A DNA stretch of 64,000 nucleotides from Certhia americana (lineage: Eukaryota; Chordata; Aves; Passeriformes; Certhiidae): contig CM031857.1 in NCBI GenBank assembly GCA_018697195.1, positions 66,254,607 through 66,318,606 of the forward strand, read 5' to 3'. The notes below the pieces were generated by a model that saw only the letters and a list, made by a program, of their open reading frames with translations, made no database searches and was not told the origin of the DNA. Positions 52,261 through 64,000 of this stretch are shown piece after piece (position 1 is the stretch's first letter; each line of letters starts with the position of its first letter). The position numbers and the translations under genes are program-made.

Positions 52261-53956
52261 GTCAGAAGGCATGGAGTTCATGGGCTGAAATCCCTACAGC
52301 ACACTAAATTCTGGAATTTTGTTGATGAAACTGGGTTAGCAAAGTTCCAGTTTTACAAGATCAGGAGGTGCTTCCTATAGAGGAGACTACTACCACAGCC
52401 AACTAGCACCTTTGAACAGAAAACAAACAGGAAAATGTCTGAATGAGCTCATGGTAAGGTGCACCTTGAAGCTCCAAAATCAAAATACAGACTAAAACTT
52501 TCCTCTTTCTGTTTGTTTGGAATTTTTTCTAGTCTACATGGTACAAAGTTCTGGGTTTATTCTTAACTTCTTGACATAAAGACACAAAGGGTGAAAATTA
52601 CATCGCTGTATGAAGTGTAATAGAACCTAAACCGTCATTTTGAGGCTTGAAACTAGACTCAGATCAAGAGTGAGTTCACTTCCTATGTCCAAACCTATTC
52701 AGAGGGCACAGTCCCCACTTGGGTACTGAGAGAACAGTAGGAGAATCACAGACTAATAGACAACAGGATACCCCAAAACATCTGAATGACCCATCACTGT
52801 AGTCCTGTATAGTAACACACAGTTGCCAGTTTATCAAAGACAGACATGAGACATGAGAAACAAGTTGTTGAGGCCTGAGACCTGTTCACTATACAATTAG
52901 GAACACAAGAGATGATTTAAGTCCTGCAGTCTCATAAGCCCCAAAGTAAGATTATCTGTCAATACCCTCCCTCCCTTTCTGCCTCAAGCAATACCTCATT
53001 TCAGGGGGAAATTACTGTATTTTATTCACTCACATGCAATGAGCCTTGAAATGATTATCTCATTCCTTTCCTCATATTCCCATCTCTATCACTAATGCCC
53101 CCTTTATGCTGTGCTTTCAAAGTTTCTGGGTACACCTGTTTTTTCTTTCCTTCCTCCACCCATCACCTCACTAAATCTTACAAGATTTTGCTCCCTCAGT
53201 AACTGCTGGGTTCTCACTCTTTCTTGCTTTCCAGCTCCCCTTTCTGTGTTCTCTGGACACCTCAAGAGTGTATCTGTTCTCCTGACATGTGCCTCTTCCT
53301 CCCTTTGCACCTCCACATGCCTCTCAGGTCCTGTGTCTGCAAAACTCATTTCCAACATAAACACTCTGGGTGGTTTCCTTCCCTTCTGCTGTTTCATCTG
53401 GAAGAAGAAACCTAATTCAAAGTATTGCGCTGCCACTCTTTAAGCTTAATAAAACCTACTTCTCTCCATCTGCTAATGCTCTTTGGTCCACAAGCCTTTC
53501 CTTCACACATTCCTAGAGCCCAGTGATTGCTTTCTCCTTGCTGGGGAACAATCCCTCTGACATTCCTCCCTTTGCTAAATCTGAAACACCTGGTGAGTTT
53601 TCCATGTTCATCTGTGATGTTTTATATATTGTCATAAATGTCATACACTGACATTTTTTCCATTCTCCTGTTTCTTCGGCTTCTGGGGAGGACTTACTTC
53701 TTTCAAGACAAAACCTGCAGTTGTCCAAGCATCTAACACCACTGCTGAACTCAGTCTTCATTTAAAAACTTAGTTACTTTAAAGATCACCTGGGATAAGA
53801 CTTTTAGAGGTTCCTCCCAATCATGTAAGTTGTATGTCTTTTCAGCAACAACACAGTAAGTATGGAAACTAACAACCTTATAATCGTTGCTATGTTGTTC
53901 TCATACAAGACCAGGTTCAGAGATGCCACCGATGCACAAAACTGGCTCCACCTTAC
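52261..53956. other. Intron sequence including a pyrimidine-rich block
   Basis: From about 52960 to 53460 the plus strand is rich in C and T (CCCTCCCTCCCTTTCTGCC-like words). A 110-codon frame at 53111-53443 is rich in Ser, Leu, Pro and Phe and is not recognised. AATAAA follows its stop closely, probably by chance. Confidence 0.5.
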
Positions 53957-54500
53957 CTTTGACATGGCTTCTCCCATCCTCCAGCAGTGGTACTACTATA
54001 GTGTTGTTCATATTCCCAGGTGATCTCACAGCTGTATAAACAACAGGTACCGACTGTACCACCACAGGGATACGGTGCACGTGACTCATTTTGTTGGACT
54101 GCAAGTTCATGGGACTTGAAGGTGGTACTGGATGGATAATGTGCAAAAACTGCTGGCCTCCAACACCAGATGCAGAGGCCACAAGAGGACCTGGAGTTAA
54201 TACTGACGGTACGGATGCTGCCGAGGAGACGGATGTTATTACTGTGGGGGATGAAGCTGGCCGACTAGAAGAAGAAGAAGTAGAAGTAGAAGAAGGGGAG
54301 GAGGCTGATGCTGTCATGGAAACTGGTGAAGATGAAGCTGCTGTAGGGGACGACCTGGCTTTGTTTATTGACAAGTCCACTGGTTCAGTCTGTGTTTGGA
54401 AATGGTCTGTAGATAATGAATCCTCTGTGGGGTCGGCCTTCATGTTGTTTAGTAACAAGGGTACAGCATCCATATCTGGGTAGTTGTGGACGTTTGGAGA
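53957..54500 (-). CDS. KLF12: KLF12 internal coding exon: N-terminal repression domain with CtBP motif
   Basis: KLF12 is a nuclear zinc-finger transcription factor of the KLF3/8/12 group. It binds GC/CACCC-type sites and represses targets such as TFAP2A by recruiting CtBP. This exon encodes 181 codons plus one base. It opens SPNVHNYPDMDAVPLLLNN, close to the human protein as I remember it. The CtBP-binding motif PVDLS is at exon residues 40-44 (54369-54383). A Ser/Thr-rich tract covers about residues 50-97, encoded partly by an AGA/AGT-type triplet run. A conserved block follows, with IIHPVPPSSPMNLQSNK, then HRIPVVVQSVPVVYTAVRSP and VVPLLEDGR. The acceptor is pyrimidine-rich and ends CAACAG before TCT (phase 0). 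The donor is AAAG/GTAAGG, leaving one base (phase 1) that completes a GCA codon with the next exon. The zinc fingers lie in exons not seen here. Identification rests on remembered homology; the sequence and splice evidence are direct. Confidence 0.96.
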
Positions 54501-57500
54501 CTGTTGAGGAAGAACAAAGGGACATAGTTATATGTGCGGCTAAAGATGACTTGCACACCCAATTGCTAATGCACACCACACAACTTGATCATGAAAGCCA
54601 CAGGACTTGTTTCCTTTTCTTGAGTCAGCTCATAATTTTAAAGTATGAATCGTGTTAGAAAGCACAGACATGTTCTGTTTGAGCAGAACATTAAAAAGAA
54701 AAAAAATTCTACCCCCATTTCCTAGAAAGTGTCAGGATGAACAGTAGAAAATCATCCTGAATTTTTGCACTATGCAAAGTCACCAATGACAAAAATTTTA
54801 GTATCTTCAGCAGTAGCAACTATTTATATTGACAGAACATTTTTTTCCAACATGTAATTTTAAACCACAGCATTACTCTCTTGTGTCATCATCACTCAGA
54901 CATGAAGAAACAATGGTTACCACCATTCCTCAAACAACTTTTTGCATGCTCAAAGATTGTAATTTCTCCCCACTTGACTACCTTCTTCTGGACTAGGCAG
55001 ACCTGGCACCTTTCTGTCACATGCCTGCTATAAAAGGACAAGCTTTAGTATTCGTTTGCTCTTTACAGTGATTTTTAGAGTTATGTCCACAACACTTTTC
55101 AGAAGGTGGTGCTTTATGCTACCCTCAGTTCTTCGGTTCCATGTTTGACTTCTGCACTCCGAACGGTCATTGATAATGAACTTACGTGTCAGTACAGAGC
55201 CATGCATTTGTATGATTGTCCTGTCAGAGTGAGCAATGGTTACAGCAATTCATTATTCTGAACTAGCCCATTAGCTAGCCTTCCCCATTGTTATTATTAT
55301 TATTTTCATACTAATTGAGAACAATTTTCCTGACTTAACAAAATAATTGAATGCTTTAGACTAATTCTTTCAAAGTTGCTTGGACTAAATTTATTCTAGA
55401 GTGGTGCCATCTGCTATTTTTATAGTTTTCCCTTATTTCCTTCATCAAAGAGGTTAATAGAATTTTTGAATAATGCTAGACCAAAGACAGATCCCTAGAG
55501 AAGTTCATTTGATATATCTTTCCATTTTGACAGTACAACATTAATAATCAGTCTTTAACAATGTTTTTCAAAGTAATTTTCACCAGGCAGAGCAAGGATG
55601 GAAATGCCCATTGATAACCTGGTTGTAAGACAAAGCACAGCTCTCAGCTCCTTAGCTAAGGAACTCCACGGCACTGCACTGCAGCAGAGCTTCTCCACAG
55701 ACAGGAATTCCCACAGTGTAGTAGCAAACCCCAATCTCAACACAAAACATTGCTCCTTCAAACCTCACTTGACCCAAAACAATCACTGACTATACAGACC
55801 TAAGCAGCTCTAAATGCATTAACTTGATCTCTAGATTATAATATTTACTAAGTATCTAAAAAGTTAAGTCAGAAATGTTTAAGCTAGAAATATTTTAATG
55901 ATTTTACTGTCAATAAACTAACAATTGATGAAGATATGAATTCCCTTTGGGGGTTTTATAATCCACTACATGAAATAATTCCAAGGAAAGACTTCCTTGT
56001 TTTGTGTCAGAGTCAGGCTTCAACAGAAAATGAAATTCTATTGAAAAATACAAATAGTTATATTGAAAACTGCAGTAATAAGGGCCTAACTGGATATTAT
56101 TCCTGGCATGATGAAAGATGAGATGTTCTACTAGATCTCATCTATTCAGCTGATTTAGATTGGTTCTTGGAGCTGACATTTCCCCCCACTCGAAAGCAAG
56201 AACATCTCTGGCATGTTCTCTTCTCTATTCATACACAAATCAATTTAAAATAAAGGGACACCATCTAAATAATGAATTTACCTGGACCCTGGATCCTGCT
56301 ATTCCATTGTAATACAAGCAACAAAAGCAAAATATCACTTGTTAAAAAGACAATGGGAAATTCTGCTAAAAAGAACACAAAAACCCCAGGAGGTTAACAG
56401 ATTTTCAAAGCACATAACCAGCCATGAGTGACAAGGCTATGTAAAGCTCTTCCTCAAGAAGGCAAACCTGCCTGTAATTGCCAGGTGATGATTCCTGGTA
56501 ACTTCCTCTGAAACACCTTATCCTGGCTGTTGTCCATAATGAGATCCCCACAATGCCATCATAAAGACAAAACCATAAACATATATGGCACAAGAAGTTA
56601 ATCTGTCAAATCTTGACAAGTCTCATCTACGTACACTTGGGCAGACAGACTGGTTTTGCTGAACTGAGCAGACAGGTACCAGAGCAAAGGCAAAGTGGAG
56701 AGGGACACCCTGCACAGGCTACACCTGAACCCTCGTAAGGCCAAAGGTAGCATCTCCTATCTTAAATGTTTGAGAGAAGAGGGATAAACAGCATCAACTC
56801 CTGCAAGGGAGATGAGGGATCCCCTCATGCATATGGCCACACAAGTGTCATCTAGAAGCAGTGTGAATCGCCAGCTCTATCCACAGCGTAGATGAATCCA
56901 CCATGCAAGAAATCCTACGTTGCCTTACTTCCAGGTTTTCCCTGGGTGCCAGAGGCAGGTATCAGGTTGACCCACTGCCACAAAGGACTGGACACAACGA
57001 ATCCACATAGACCTCAAAAGCAGTCTATTGTCAAACTGAGTGCATCTTCCCCAAAGTCCCATCTGCCTTTGCAGCAAGCACCACTAGGTCCCTCACAAGA
57101 AAAGTGAACACCAAACCCTCCTTTATCTGATACCACACAAAGTATTTGTTCTATGGATAGAGTTAATGGTCTTTGAGACAAAGCACAGGTCACGACTTAC
57201 AGATTTTTCTAGGTTGTGCTAAGAACAGGCCTTTGTTTCACTATAGTAATTACACTTACTCCTTTGGGAATTCAGAAAAAAGGTAACATGTAACTTCAGA
57301 CTATCACGCAAATCACTTTCTCTTTTAACAGCTCTTCTACATTTCCTTTTGTTTGCATGTTCCTTATATGCTATATATCCTTCCCTAGGTACTCTCTTCT
57401 CATCCAGAGCTACTGGAGGCACCACACAGTCTCTGTGTACTATGGTAATGCAGTTGATATTATTATTTCAGTCTTCAGTTGGGAAACTAAGCTCAAAAAT

Positions 57501-60500
57501 TTTACTATCCCTTCATGAATTTCTCCAAACAGGATGGCAACTGGTATGTCCTTCCATAGTTGCCTTTCCCTGACAAAACTCTAAGACTAAGGATGCCGCT
57601 TCTTTGGTAAATTCAGGATGTGACTGATGTCAGCTGACGTTACAAAAGACAGCAGGATCCTTATCAAAACAGGTTTGTATGTCTCATATTTAAGATAAAA
57701 ACTGTAAGCAAGTGCTATATTTTCTTCTGCTGGTGGTAAACAAAAAGATCTACCCCAACAACTCACGCTCCCTTACAGTGGGCTACAAGTGGTATATAGA
57801 AGGTTCTTCCATGACCTCAGATTTTATCTAAGCTACCAAAATTCTATTTAACCAGTATGTGAATCAAAACTTTGAACATTAAATTTATCATTATTTTCTG
57901 AAAATGGATGTATAAGTAAAGTTTTTTTCCAATTATGACAGCTATTCCGGAATGAGGAACTAAGGGAGGAAGAGCAGCAAGGAAAACAAAAGGAATGGCT
58001 AAATTCTCAGAACGTTATTTCATAGCATCTCCCACTAATATTATTAACTGAGAAATAACTGTTCATTTCCTTAGACAATGAGTTTTGTTGTTAGTTTTAT
58101 TTAATGGAACTAAATCTTTTATAACTGAGAAGATAATAAAGCTGTTGCTGCGATATTCAGCGTACCTTCAGCCATTCTGTCAGCTCAACTGGAAGAGAAA
58201 CCAATAGTTGTGTGTTCCTTTCTTCCATCTCTCTAGTTCTGTCTTTCCATTCTCGTCGAGTGAACTGGGTTTCTTGTGGTGGTGTGAGCTCAGAGGATTG
58301 CTAGTTTGGGCATCTGAAGCAGGCTTTTTCTGTCTGGCTCTCAAAAGCATCTGTGTTGGTTTTGCAAACTTCATTTTGGTTTTAGGAGTCTAAACTTTGT
58401 TGCTGACAGTTTGGCAGTGTGCAGAACACTTGGTGGCTTAGAAAGGGTTCATCCTAAGGTCCCTGTAATTCAGTGGGCTGACCTGGACCCCAGCCCAGAC
58501 CATGGAAATACAACATGAAGAGGTACATCTCCACGTGGCTTCCCTCATCTCACTGCTCAACCCACTGGTACAATGGAGAGGGACAGCTTCAGCCCTGCCA
58601 CCAGGTGGGACTTGGAAGCAAATCCCAGAAATGCACGTCTCTGCAACACTGGTGTTGCATCCTTATGCCGTTCACCATCCACTCAAATCCAGGCTGAGCC
58701 AGAACTGGAAGGCAGGTAAGGATGGCTCCCTGCTAGAAAAGGCTTTTTAATAAAGCTGCAGCCTCTATAAATCAAAGCTCATGGCTCATGCTTTTTGTGT
58801 CTGCCCTTTTAAAGCTGTACACCAGTATTCTCTACAGTGCGCTGTTTCATTAGCTTGTCATTAAATAAATACCACCAGGAACATAACCCGTGATTTCCCT
58901 ATTCACAAAGCTTTTTCTGGCTCCTTATTCCCAGACTGTCATGGAAAAGCAACTAGTCTACCTCACAATCAGCCACAACACCCAGAGCTAAACACGGGGA
59001 CACTGTGGCTGATAACATCCTATCTGCTGGGCAGACATCCTTTTCTGCACAGTTCTTCACCTTCTTTCCAGCCCCCTGAATTCCACCTCCTTGTAACTTG
59101 TGAAGAAATTTTGCAACAGCCCCTTTTGACTCTACTCATGGCAACTCCTCTGTGTATCAGCATTGCTTACCATCCTACAAGAAGACATGAAGAGCTGACA
59201 ATTTCCAGACAGCTGAGCTTAAAACCAGAGAAAAAGTAAAGACCATTTTGTTGTCAGCAACTCATCCTGACACCTTGCAGTTCACCAACTTCATAGGCTA
59301 CTAAGCCACAGTGAGTCTTCATGCCTTTGTGGACTTAGCTACTGAGCCCACACAACAGAGTTTATGAACCTCCAACAATCAGCTGTCAGCTTTTGAAGTG
59401 TCTTCCTTTCTGGCAGCAATCTCCCAAGGTCAAACATTTTGTAAGAAAGCATACCAAAAAAGCTGTCCTTGATGACGGAAACAGAACAGACTAAATTTAG
59501 CATTTATAAAATAAGCTAGCTTTGAGGACAGGAAGTTAAAAAATAAATTGCTAAGCGTTTAACTCTTCAGTCAAATCACACAAAACCTCTTCTTGGTTTT
59601 CATCATGCTGTCCCACCTCATTCTGCTCTGGCAGCAGCAATTTTAGACAAGATGATTTTGTTTTGTCAGTGTTAAAGAAGACTGAGATAAGAAAAATCAT
59701 ACTCTATCAGAAAAGCCACCCACAATTTTAACCACATTGCTGCCACTGCAGCACCAAAATGCCAAAGCTTGGCAGTGCAGGCATGCAGTCTCTCATAGGC
59801 AGGAAGTGCAGAACTTGTGCCTGGCTAAAGGATCTTTCAGCTCTGGTCATCATGCCTGGAGGGTGAAACCTTAATAACCAGAAATACTGTGCAGGTCACA
59901 GATTTTATAACACTTCACAGTAAATGAAAACCAATACATTTTAAATGACAAAACCCACTTTTTCATTTTAGTCATTTTAGTTTTTTAGTTTTGCATAGCA
60001 CACAGATGTGCTTACCACTCTAATGCCACAAGATGAGCAGGTGGATTGGGTTTAGAACATGATATGCTCATCTTTTGCACACAGTTTGCTTTTAAAATTT
60101 AAATGAAATATTTTCCTTATCTTTTTCATTAGAGAGTAGAGTTCACGCCCCTGAAACTACAGTTCTGCAGGTGCTGGCCATGAAACATATCTGCCTGTGT
60201 CAAGTTTTGTGTTGCCCTTCCCCCAGTGGGCACTTGCCAAGAACAGAAGGCTGCTGCTAGCCTGGGTAAGTAGCAGTATGGCTGAAGTACCCAGCGCTTT
60301 ACTTAAGAGTATTTTAAGGGCTTATTTTGCTAATCTAGGAATTAACGCTCTTTAAAGTTACAGGAAGAGATGATTTTCAAAACCCCTTCCCGGCTTGAGA
60401 AATTACCTTCACAATATTTGGTTCTGCCTAAAAATCCTCACTTTAACCAAAGCAACAAAATTCTCTCAGATAAAGAAGTAATAGAATCTGCAAAAAAAAA

Positions 60501-62228
60501 AAGAACTAAACAACCTCTACTTGAAACACTCTGCTATCCCTCTGAAAAGATGACACATCCAAGACGCAACTATGCTCCATTTGAGACAAGGCTATTATTA
60601 TTAATCTATACATGAAGGGTGCACCAGTACAGTGGTGCCAGACAGCTGTATAAAGGCAGAAGGACAAACATGTACACAGCTGATAACTAAAACTGAGCAA
60701 AGTATTTTAAATGTTGTTTCCACATGCTAAAGCACCAAGTGAACAGGCATTCCTGCCCTTTTGCTCAAGGCCGCTGCTGTATGCTTTATCAGGCTCACAG
60801 AACTGCTCAGTTTGGATGCATTGGAGAAACACAGGTCATGCTGAAGAAGAGGGCAAAATGCAAGACAACTAGATATTTCTGCTTCCCTTCTGGAAGCACA
60901 AATTAAAATGTGTCTTACTGTCAGTTTTCAACAAACAGTTGCTCAGGGTCAAGGTTAAATTTGTGTTCCAGGGAATAAAAGAGATCCCCAAGAGATGGCA
61001 CTCCCAAGTAAGGTTGAGTCAGATTCTGTCACAATGACTCCCACTGAAGCTTTTATAAAAAGCAGCAACTGGCACTGAGAAAGACAGAGGGTAGAGTCCA
61101 GGGATTATTAAAATAAAAAAAGGCTCAATGAAAATGCATTTAACCAAATTGGAATAGATTCAACAGCAGAGACTGAGAGATACCTACTTTAAAATACTCA
61201 TGATTCACTTAATGTATCATTATCTCTGCGTAACACTTGGAAGTTTGATTTCAAAGTGGATGTTTCCAACCCTCAAGGCCTAAATATAGTATTTCTATTC
61301 TCTTTGTGAGTCTGAAGAGGCAAAAGAATCTCCCCTAGCATATCCTATGAGGCACAGGTGGCCTTGTTAGCAGAGCATTCCTAAACGTGTAGAATCTACA
61401 GAAGATGCCCCAAAATAAAGAGAATTAACTAAGAAATGGGGAGACCAAATGCAAATCAACCATTTGTAAATACACAAGCAGAATTCAAGCTCCAAGGCTG
61501 TCGTCACTATATTCTAACGTTTTCTGATCAGAAACGCTATGATGTTATTCCACAACTACCTCAACATTAAAAAAGTACCACGTGCTGCAACCTTTAGTAA
61601 CAGTTCAAATTAGGACAAGGAAAACATGCTTCAAAATGAAAGGAGATCCCTATACAAACAGCATTAATTTTTAAACATGTTTAACAATAAGCACAAATAC
61701 ATCTAATATGAAATGACTAATTTTTAAATAATACATTTACAAAAACAGAGTAAGCATTAACATTATTTCGCCTCCAACTCTCCTGTCCCAAAAGTGACAG
61801 GTTTACCAAAGGATTTCTGTAACAGCACAGAAGGAAAAACCAGTGATTACAGATTTCTACACCAAACAAACGAAGTCTCTGTACTATCTAGTCTGTTAAA
61901 TGAGGTACTGTTCACTGGTACTGAGGGAGCATGGCCTGAGTTAGTACGCTCAAAACCTCTCAACCTCCAAGTGTGGGTAGCTCTCCTCCAAGCTCATTAA
62001 CCTGGGTGAAAGCAGTCTGCCTCATTAACCCCCTTGAAATACTTTGCCTGCTTCCCACTGCCGCTTTTCCTCTGGGAGCAGGCAGCACTGTGGAGGACAT
62101 GAGCTGACCTCAAGGAAGGAAAAAGAGCCAAATTTATGAAAAGAACAACACTGCCTAGAAAGAAAGACCTACAGAGGCAGACAAAATGCAGTGACTGGGT
62201 CTGGCACTGACAGAAAGGGGAAACTTAC
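54501..62228. other. Upstream intron sequence with no recognised gene
   Basis: No coding exon was recognised. Short chance frames (up to 82 codons) occur on both strands. A splice-like 23-base segment at 58166-58188 on the minus strand was considered and set aside. The TTA run at 55291-55303 is a minor microsatellite. Confidence 0.55.
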
Positions 62229-62296
62229 ATAGTAAGTCTTGGCTGGGAAACTACCAGCAAAGGCACCCAGGCTCCAAGGGGTCATGTCAAGTGAGT
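62229..62296 (-). other. Candidate alternative first coding exon of KLF12 (unconfirmed)
   Basis: On the minus strand a 68-base segment is bounded by a good acceptor (TTTCTTTAATTTGCAG) and a perfect donor (TAT/GTAAGT). It has an ATG at 62285-62283, with G at -3. From that ATG exactly 19 codons, MTPWSLGAFAGSFPAKTYY, run to the donor in phase 0. That is the phase needed by the 53957-54500 exon, giving ...KTYY joined to SPNVHNYPD. If the segment were instead spliced after a phase-0 coding exon, its frame would hit TGA after four codons, so it would then act as a poison exon. The splice signals and phase match are seen directly. Use as an alternative N-terminus is inference. I do not recognise the peptide, and a chance pseudo-exon is possible. 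Confidence 0.45.
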
Positions 62297-64000
62297 CTGC
62301 AAATTAAAGAAATCAGGCACTTTAAATCCTAAACAAAGCATTAAGTCACTTGATGTCACCTCAGATACAAAAAGTAAGCTTACAAGATGAAGATGAGGGT
62401 GGGAAGGAGACGGTTCTCATCCCTCTGGATGTAGGGTTGGCTGGAAAGGCTGCAGGGGTTGGCTAGATGTCAGGGAGTGTCCCTGCCTGGAGAAGAAGAG
62501 TCGGGTCAAGCTTGGAGTGACCACACTAAAGGGCTTGTGCACAGTAAAACAAAATGCCCCACCAGTGTCTGGGACCTGAAACTGCTGAGGTTCACCATTC
62601 CTCTGCTGTCAGCAGACATCCCAGAAACCTGCTGGTGAAACATCCTGTTGCTCTGTGACACTTGTCCATAAAAAAAAAGACAAGAAGTGCATATTGCAGT
62701 AATGATCCACTAAGGGTCTGAGCACAACTAGCACAGACAGCCCTCCTCCCAACGCTGCCCAAAGGCAGACAGCTTCATCACTTAGGCTCGCAAATGTTCT
62801 TCTAGCATGGCTCTTGGGAAGGTAGAATTGGGATGGCTATTTCTGACTTTTTACCCTTAAAGTGAACAGTCATATAAACTATGAACACGTATATTTGGAA
62901 AATTAATTCTCAATGCCTCTGGAACGGATTTTAACTCAATTCACTGTCCTGGTACATCACAGCACGTCTTGCTACAGAAGAAAAGACCAAGAATGAAAGC
63001 CAAGTCCTCTCTGCGCACCTACTCTGAGTCTTTATATAAAGCTTACTCTTAAAGACTAAGTAGAACAGCATATGGATTATGAGACAGACAACCCACTGAT
63101 ACCCACATGGACCAGCAAACAAACACTCCAGTACAGAACATTTAATACAATATTCTGGAGCTGACCATGGAGATTTCCTTGTTTCAGTTCTTATCCTATA
63201 ACAATAATGATCACTTCCTGACTATTGCAAAATTATAAATCTTCAGAAATCTCCTGCAGAGGTGGATAACATAGACTATGCTTCCACTTTACAGAAGGGG
63301 AGATGTAGGGAAGAATCTCAAGAATTTTTCCCACACTACAATATCCAATTTAGAGTTGTATCAGTAGAGCTAAAACACTGTAATGCTCAATATAAAAGTT
63401 AAATTCATTCTATCTATGAAACCCTCTTTATATTATTTTACTCTTTCTGACTTTTAAGGGATGAGTAAAAAAGCATAAAGAAGTATCATTATTCAGATTA
63501 ATTCTCCTGCTCTAAAGTAAAGCCTGCAATGTGTATCTGTAATGACTTCCACTATTTGAAAAGGCTCACATCTGAAATCTGAGACAACTGTACACACTCA
63601 ATATTTCATTATACTTTTAAAACAATAAACACCTTAGCAACTGAACTAAAATGAACTCAAACTGATCATTTTTAATAGCCAACAATATTACAGTGATATT
63701 ATTACACATGAGAAGAAACTTGTTTTTCTCAGAACCGAGTTAATACAAAACTATGATCACCATGTTATTAGTTATGGATGACATCACTCCAAGTTTGTTC
63801 TAAACAAGTAATTGCTTTTAAACAGAAGAAACATCAACTTTCAAAGAAGGTGTTTGTAATAGCTGCTTAGTAACTTTTCATTTCTGAAGCATAGACCAAC
63901 TTCAGAATACATGACAATACCTGAAATTAAATTCTGTTAGAGACAAACTATTGAGTTTTGACAACAAGTAATACATATAAAATGCCATATTAGACACCAA
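62297..64000. other. Upstream intron sequence with no recognised gene
   Basis: AT-rich sequence with no supported exon. CCACTTTACAGAAGGGGAGA at about 63283 weakly recalls the reverse complement of MIR, but flanking words do not support it. Confidence 0.5.

Larger units (their letters stand above)
39317..53956 (-). other. KLF12: KLF12 intron between the two identified exons
   Basis: The intron is bounded by the GTAAGG donor at 53951-53956 and the TTTCCAG acceptor ending at 39317, and is 14,640 bases long. It contains CR1 fragments, an LTR-like repeat, a purine-rich block, a pyrimidine-rich block and a conserved-looking AT-rich block, each listed separately. Between these I recognise no coding exon or RNA gene. 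Open frames such as 44143-44658 on the minus strand (171 codons) show no family resemblance and no splice or codon-usage support. Confidence 0.9.
54501..64000 (-). other. KLF12: KLF12 intron upstream of the 53957-54500 exon (continues past position 64000)
   Basis: This sequence lies 5' of the CAACAG acceptor at 54501-54506. The expected upstream coding exon, which in known KLF12 proteins precedes SPNVHNYPD, was not found here and is probably beyond the window. Apart from the candidate exon at 62229-62296 and short simple repeats such as the TTA run near 55292, I see no supported gene. The 58740-58900 part has several retained CpGs and may be a conserved element, but this is weak. Confidence 0.8.

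Noticed and set aside
58166..58188. Splice-like 23-base segment on the minus strand (TTTCTCTTCCAG acceptor, GTACGC donor) containing an ATG
   Set aside because: Joined to the next KLF12 exon its ATG frame is out of phase, the donor is weak and the size is unusually small, so chance is more likely.
63270..63360. Possible reverse-orientation MIR near CCACTTTACAGAAGGGGAGA
   Set aside because: Only one short word matches and the flanks do not follow the consensus.
1..64000. CRISPR arrays, operons, phage, toxin or other prokaryotic systems
   Set aside because: The sequence is vertebrate intronic DNA. The direct repeats seen are two-copy local duplications, and no gene clusters exist.

Overview
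The window looks like part of a bird nuclear genome. It is AT-rich, almost entirely non-coding and full of in-frame stops. It carries 3' ends of CR1 LINEs, an LTR-like repeat of a type I know from birds, and old MIR-type SINE fragments. I see no prokaryotic, viral or organellar gene layout. Nearly all open frames of 60-200 codons are chance frames in intron sequence.

The one gene I can identify is KLF12 (Kruppel-like factor 12, also AP-2rep), on the minus strand and only partly contained. Two of its internal coding exons are clear. The exon at 53957-54500 encodes most of the N-terminal repression region, including the PVDLS CtBP-binding motif and a long Ser-rich tract. The exon at 39181-39316 encodes the acidic SDSDDDD segment and the conserved stretch after it. 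Both have consensus splice sites, and the junction phases join into one KLF12 reading frame across a 14,640-base intron. The first coding exon (upstream, above 64000) and the zinc-finger exons (downstream, below position 1) were not found.

Layout by increasing coordinate: 1-39180 is the 5' end-proximal and middle part of the intron after the 39181-39316 exon; 39181-39316 is an exon; 39317-53956 is the next intron, holding the CR1 and LTR-like insertions; 53957-54500 is the large exon; 54501-64000 belongs to the upstream intron. That upstream intron contains a strong candidate alternative first coding exon at 62229-62296. It has good splice sites, and its ATG opens a 19-codon frame that joins in phase to the 53957-54500 exon.

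The introns also hold several blocks that look like conserved regulatory elements (clustered TAAT-type homeodomain motifs, retained CpGs, an octamer), a GC-rich islet near 36.2 kb, purine and pyrimidine strand-asymmetry blocks near 51 and 53 kb, and several palindromes and small tandem duplications. No new multi-gene system is visible. The most interesting observation is the candidate alternative N-terminus of KLF12.
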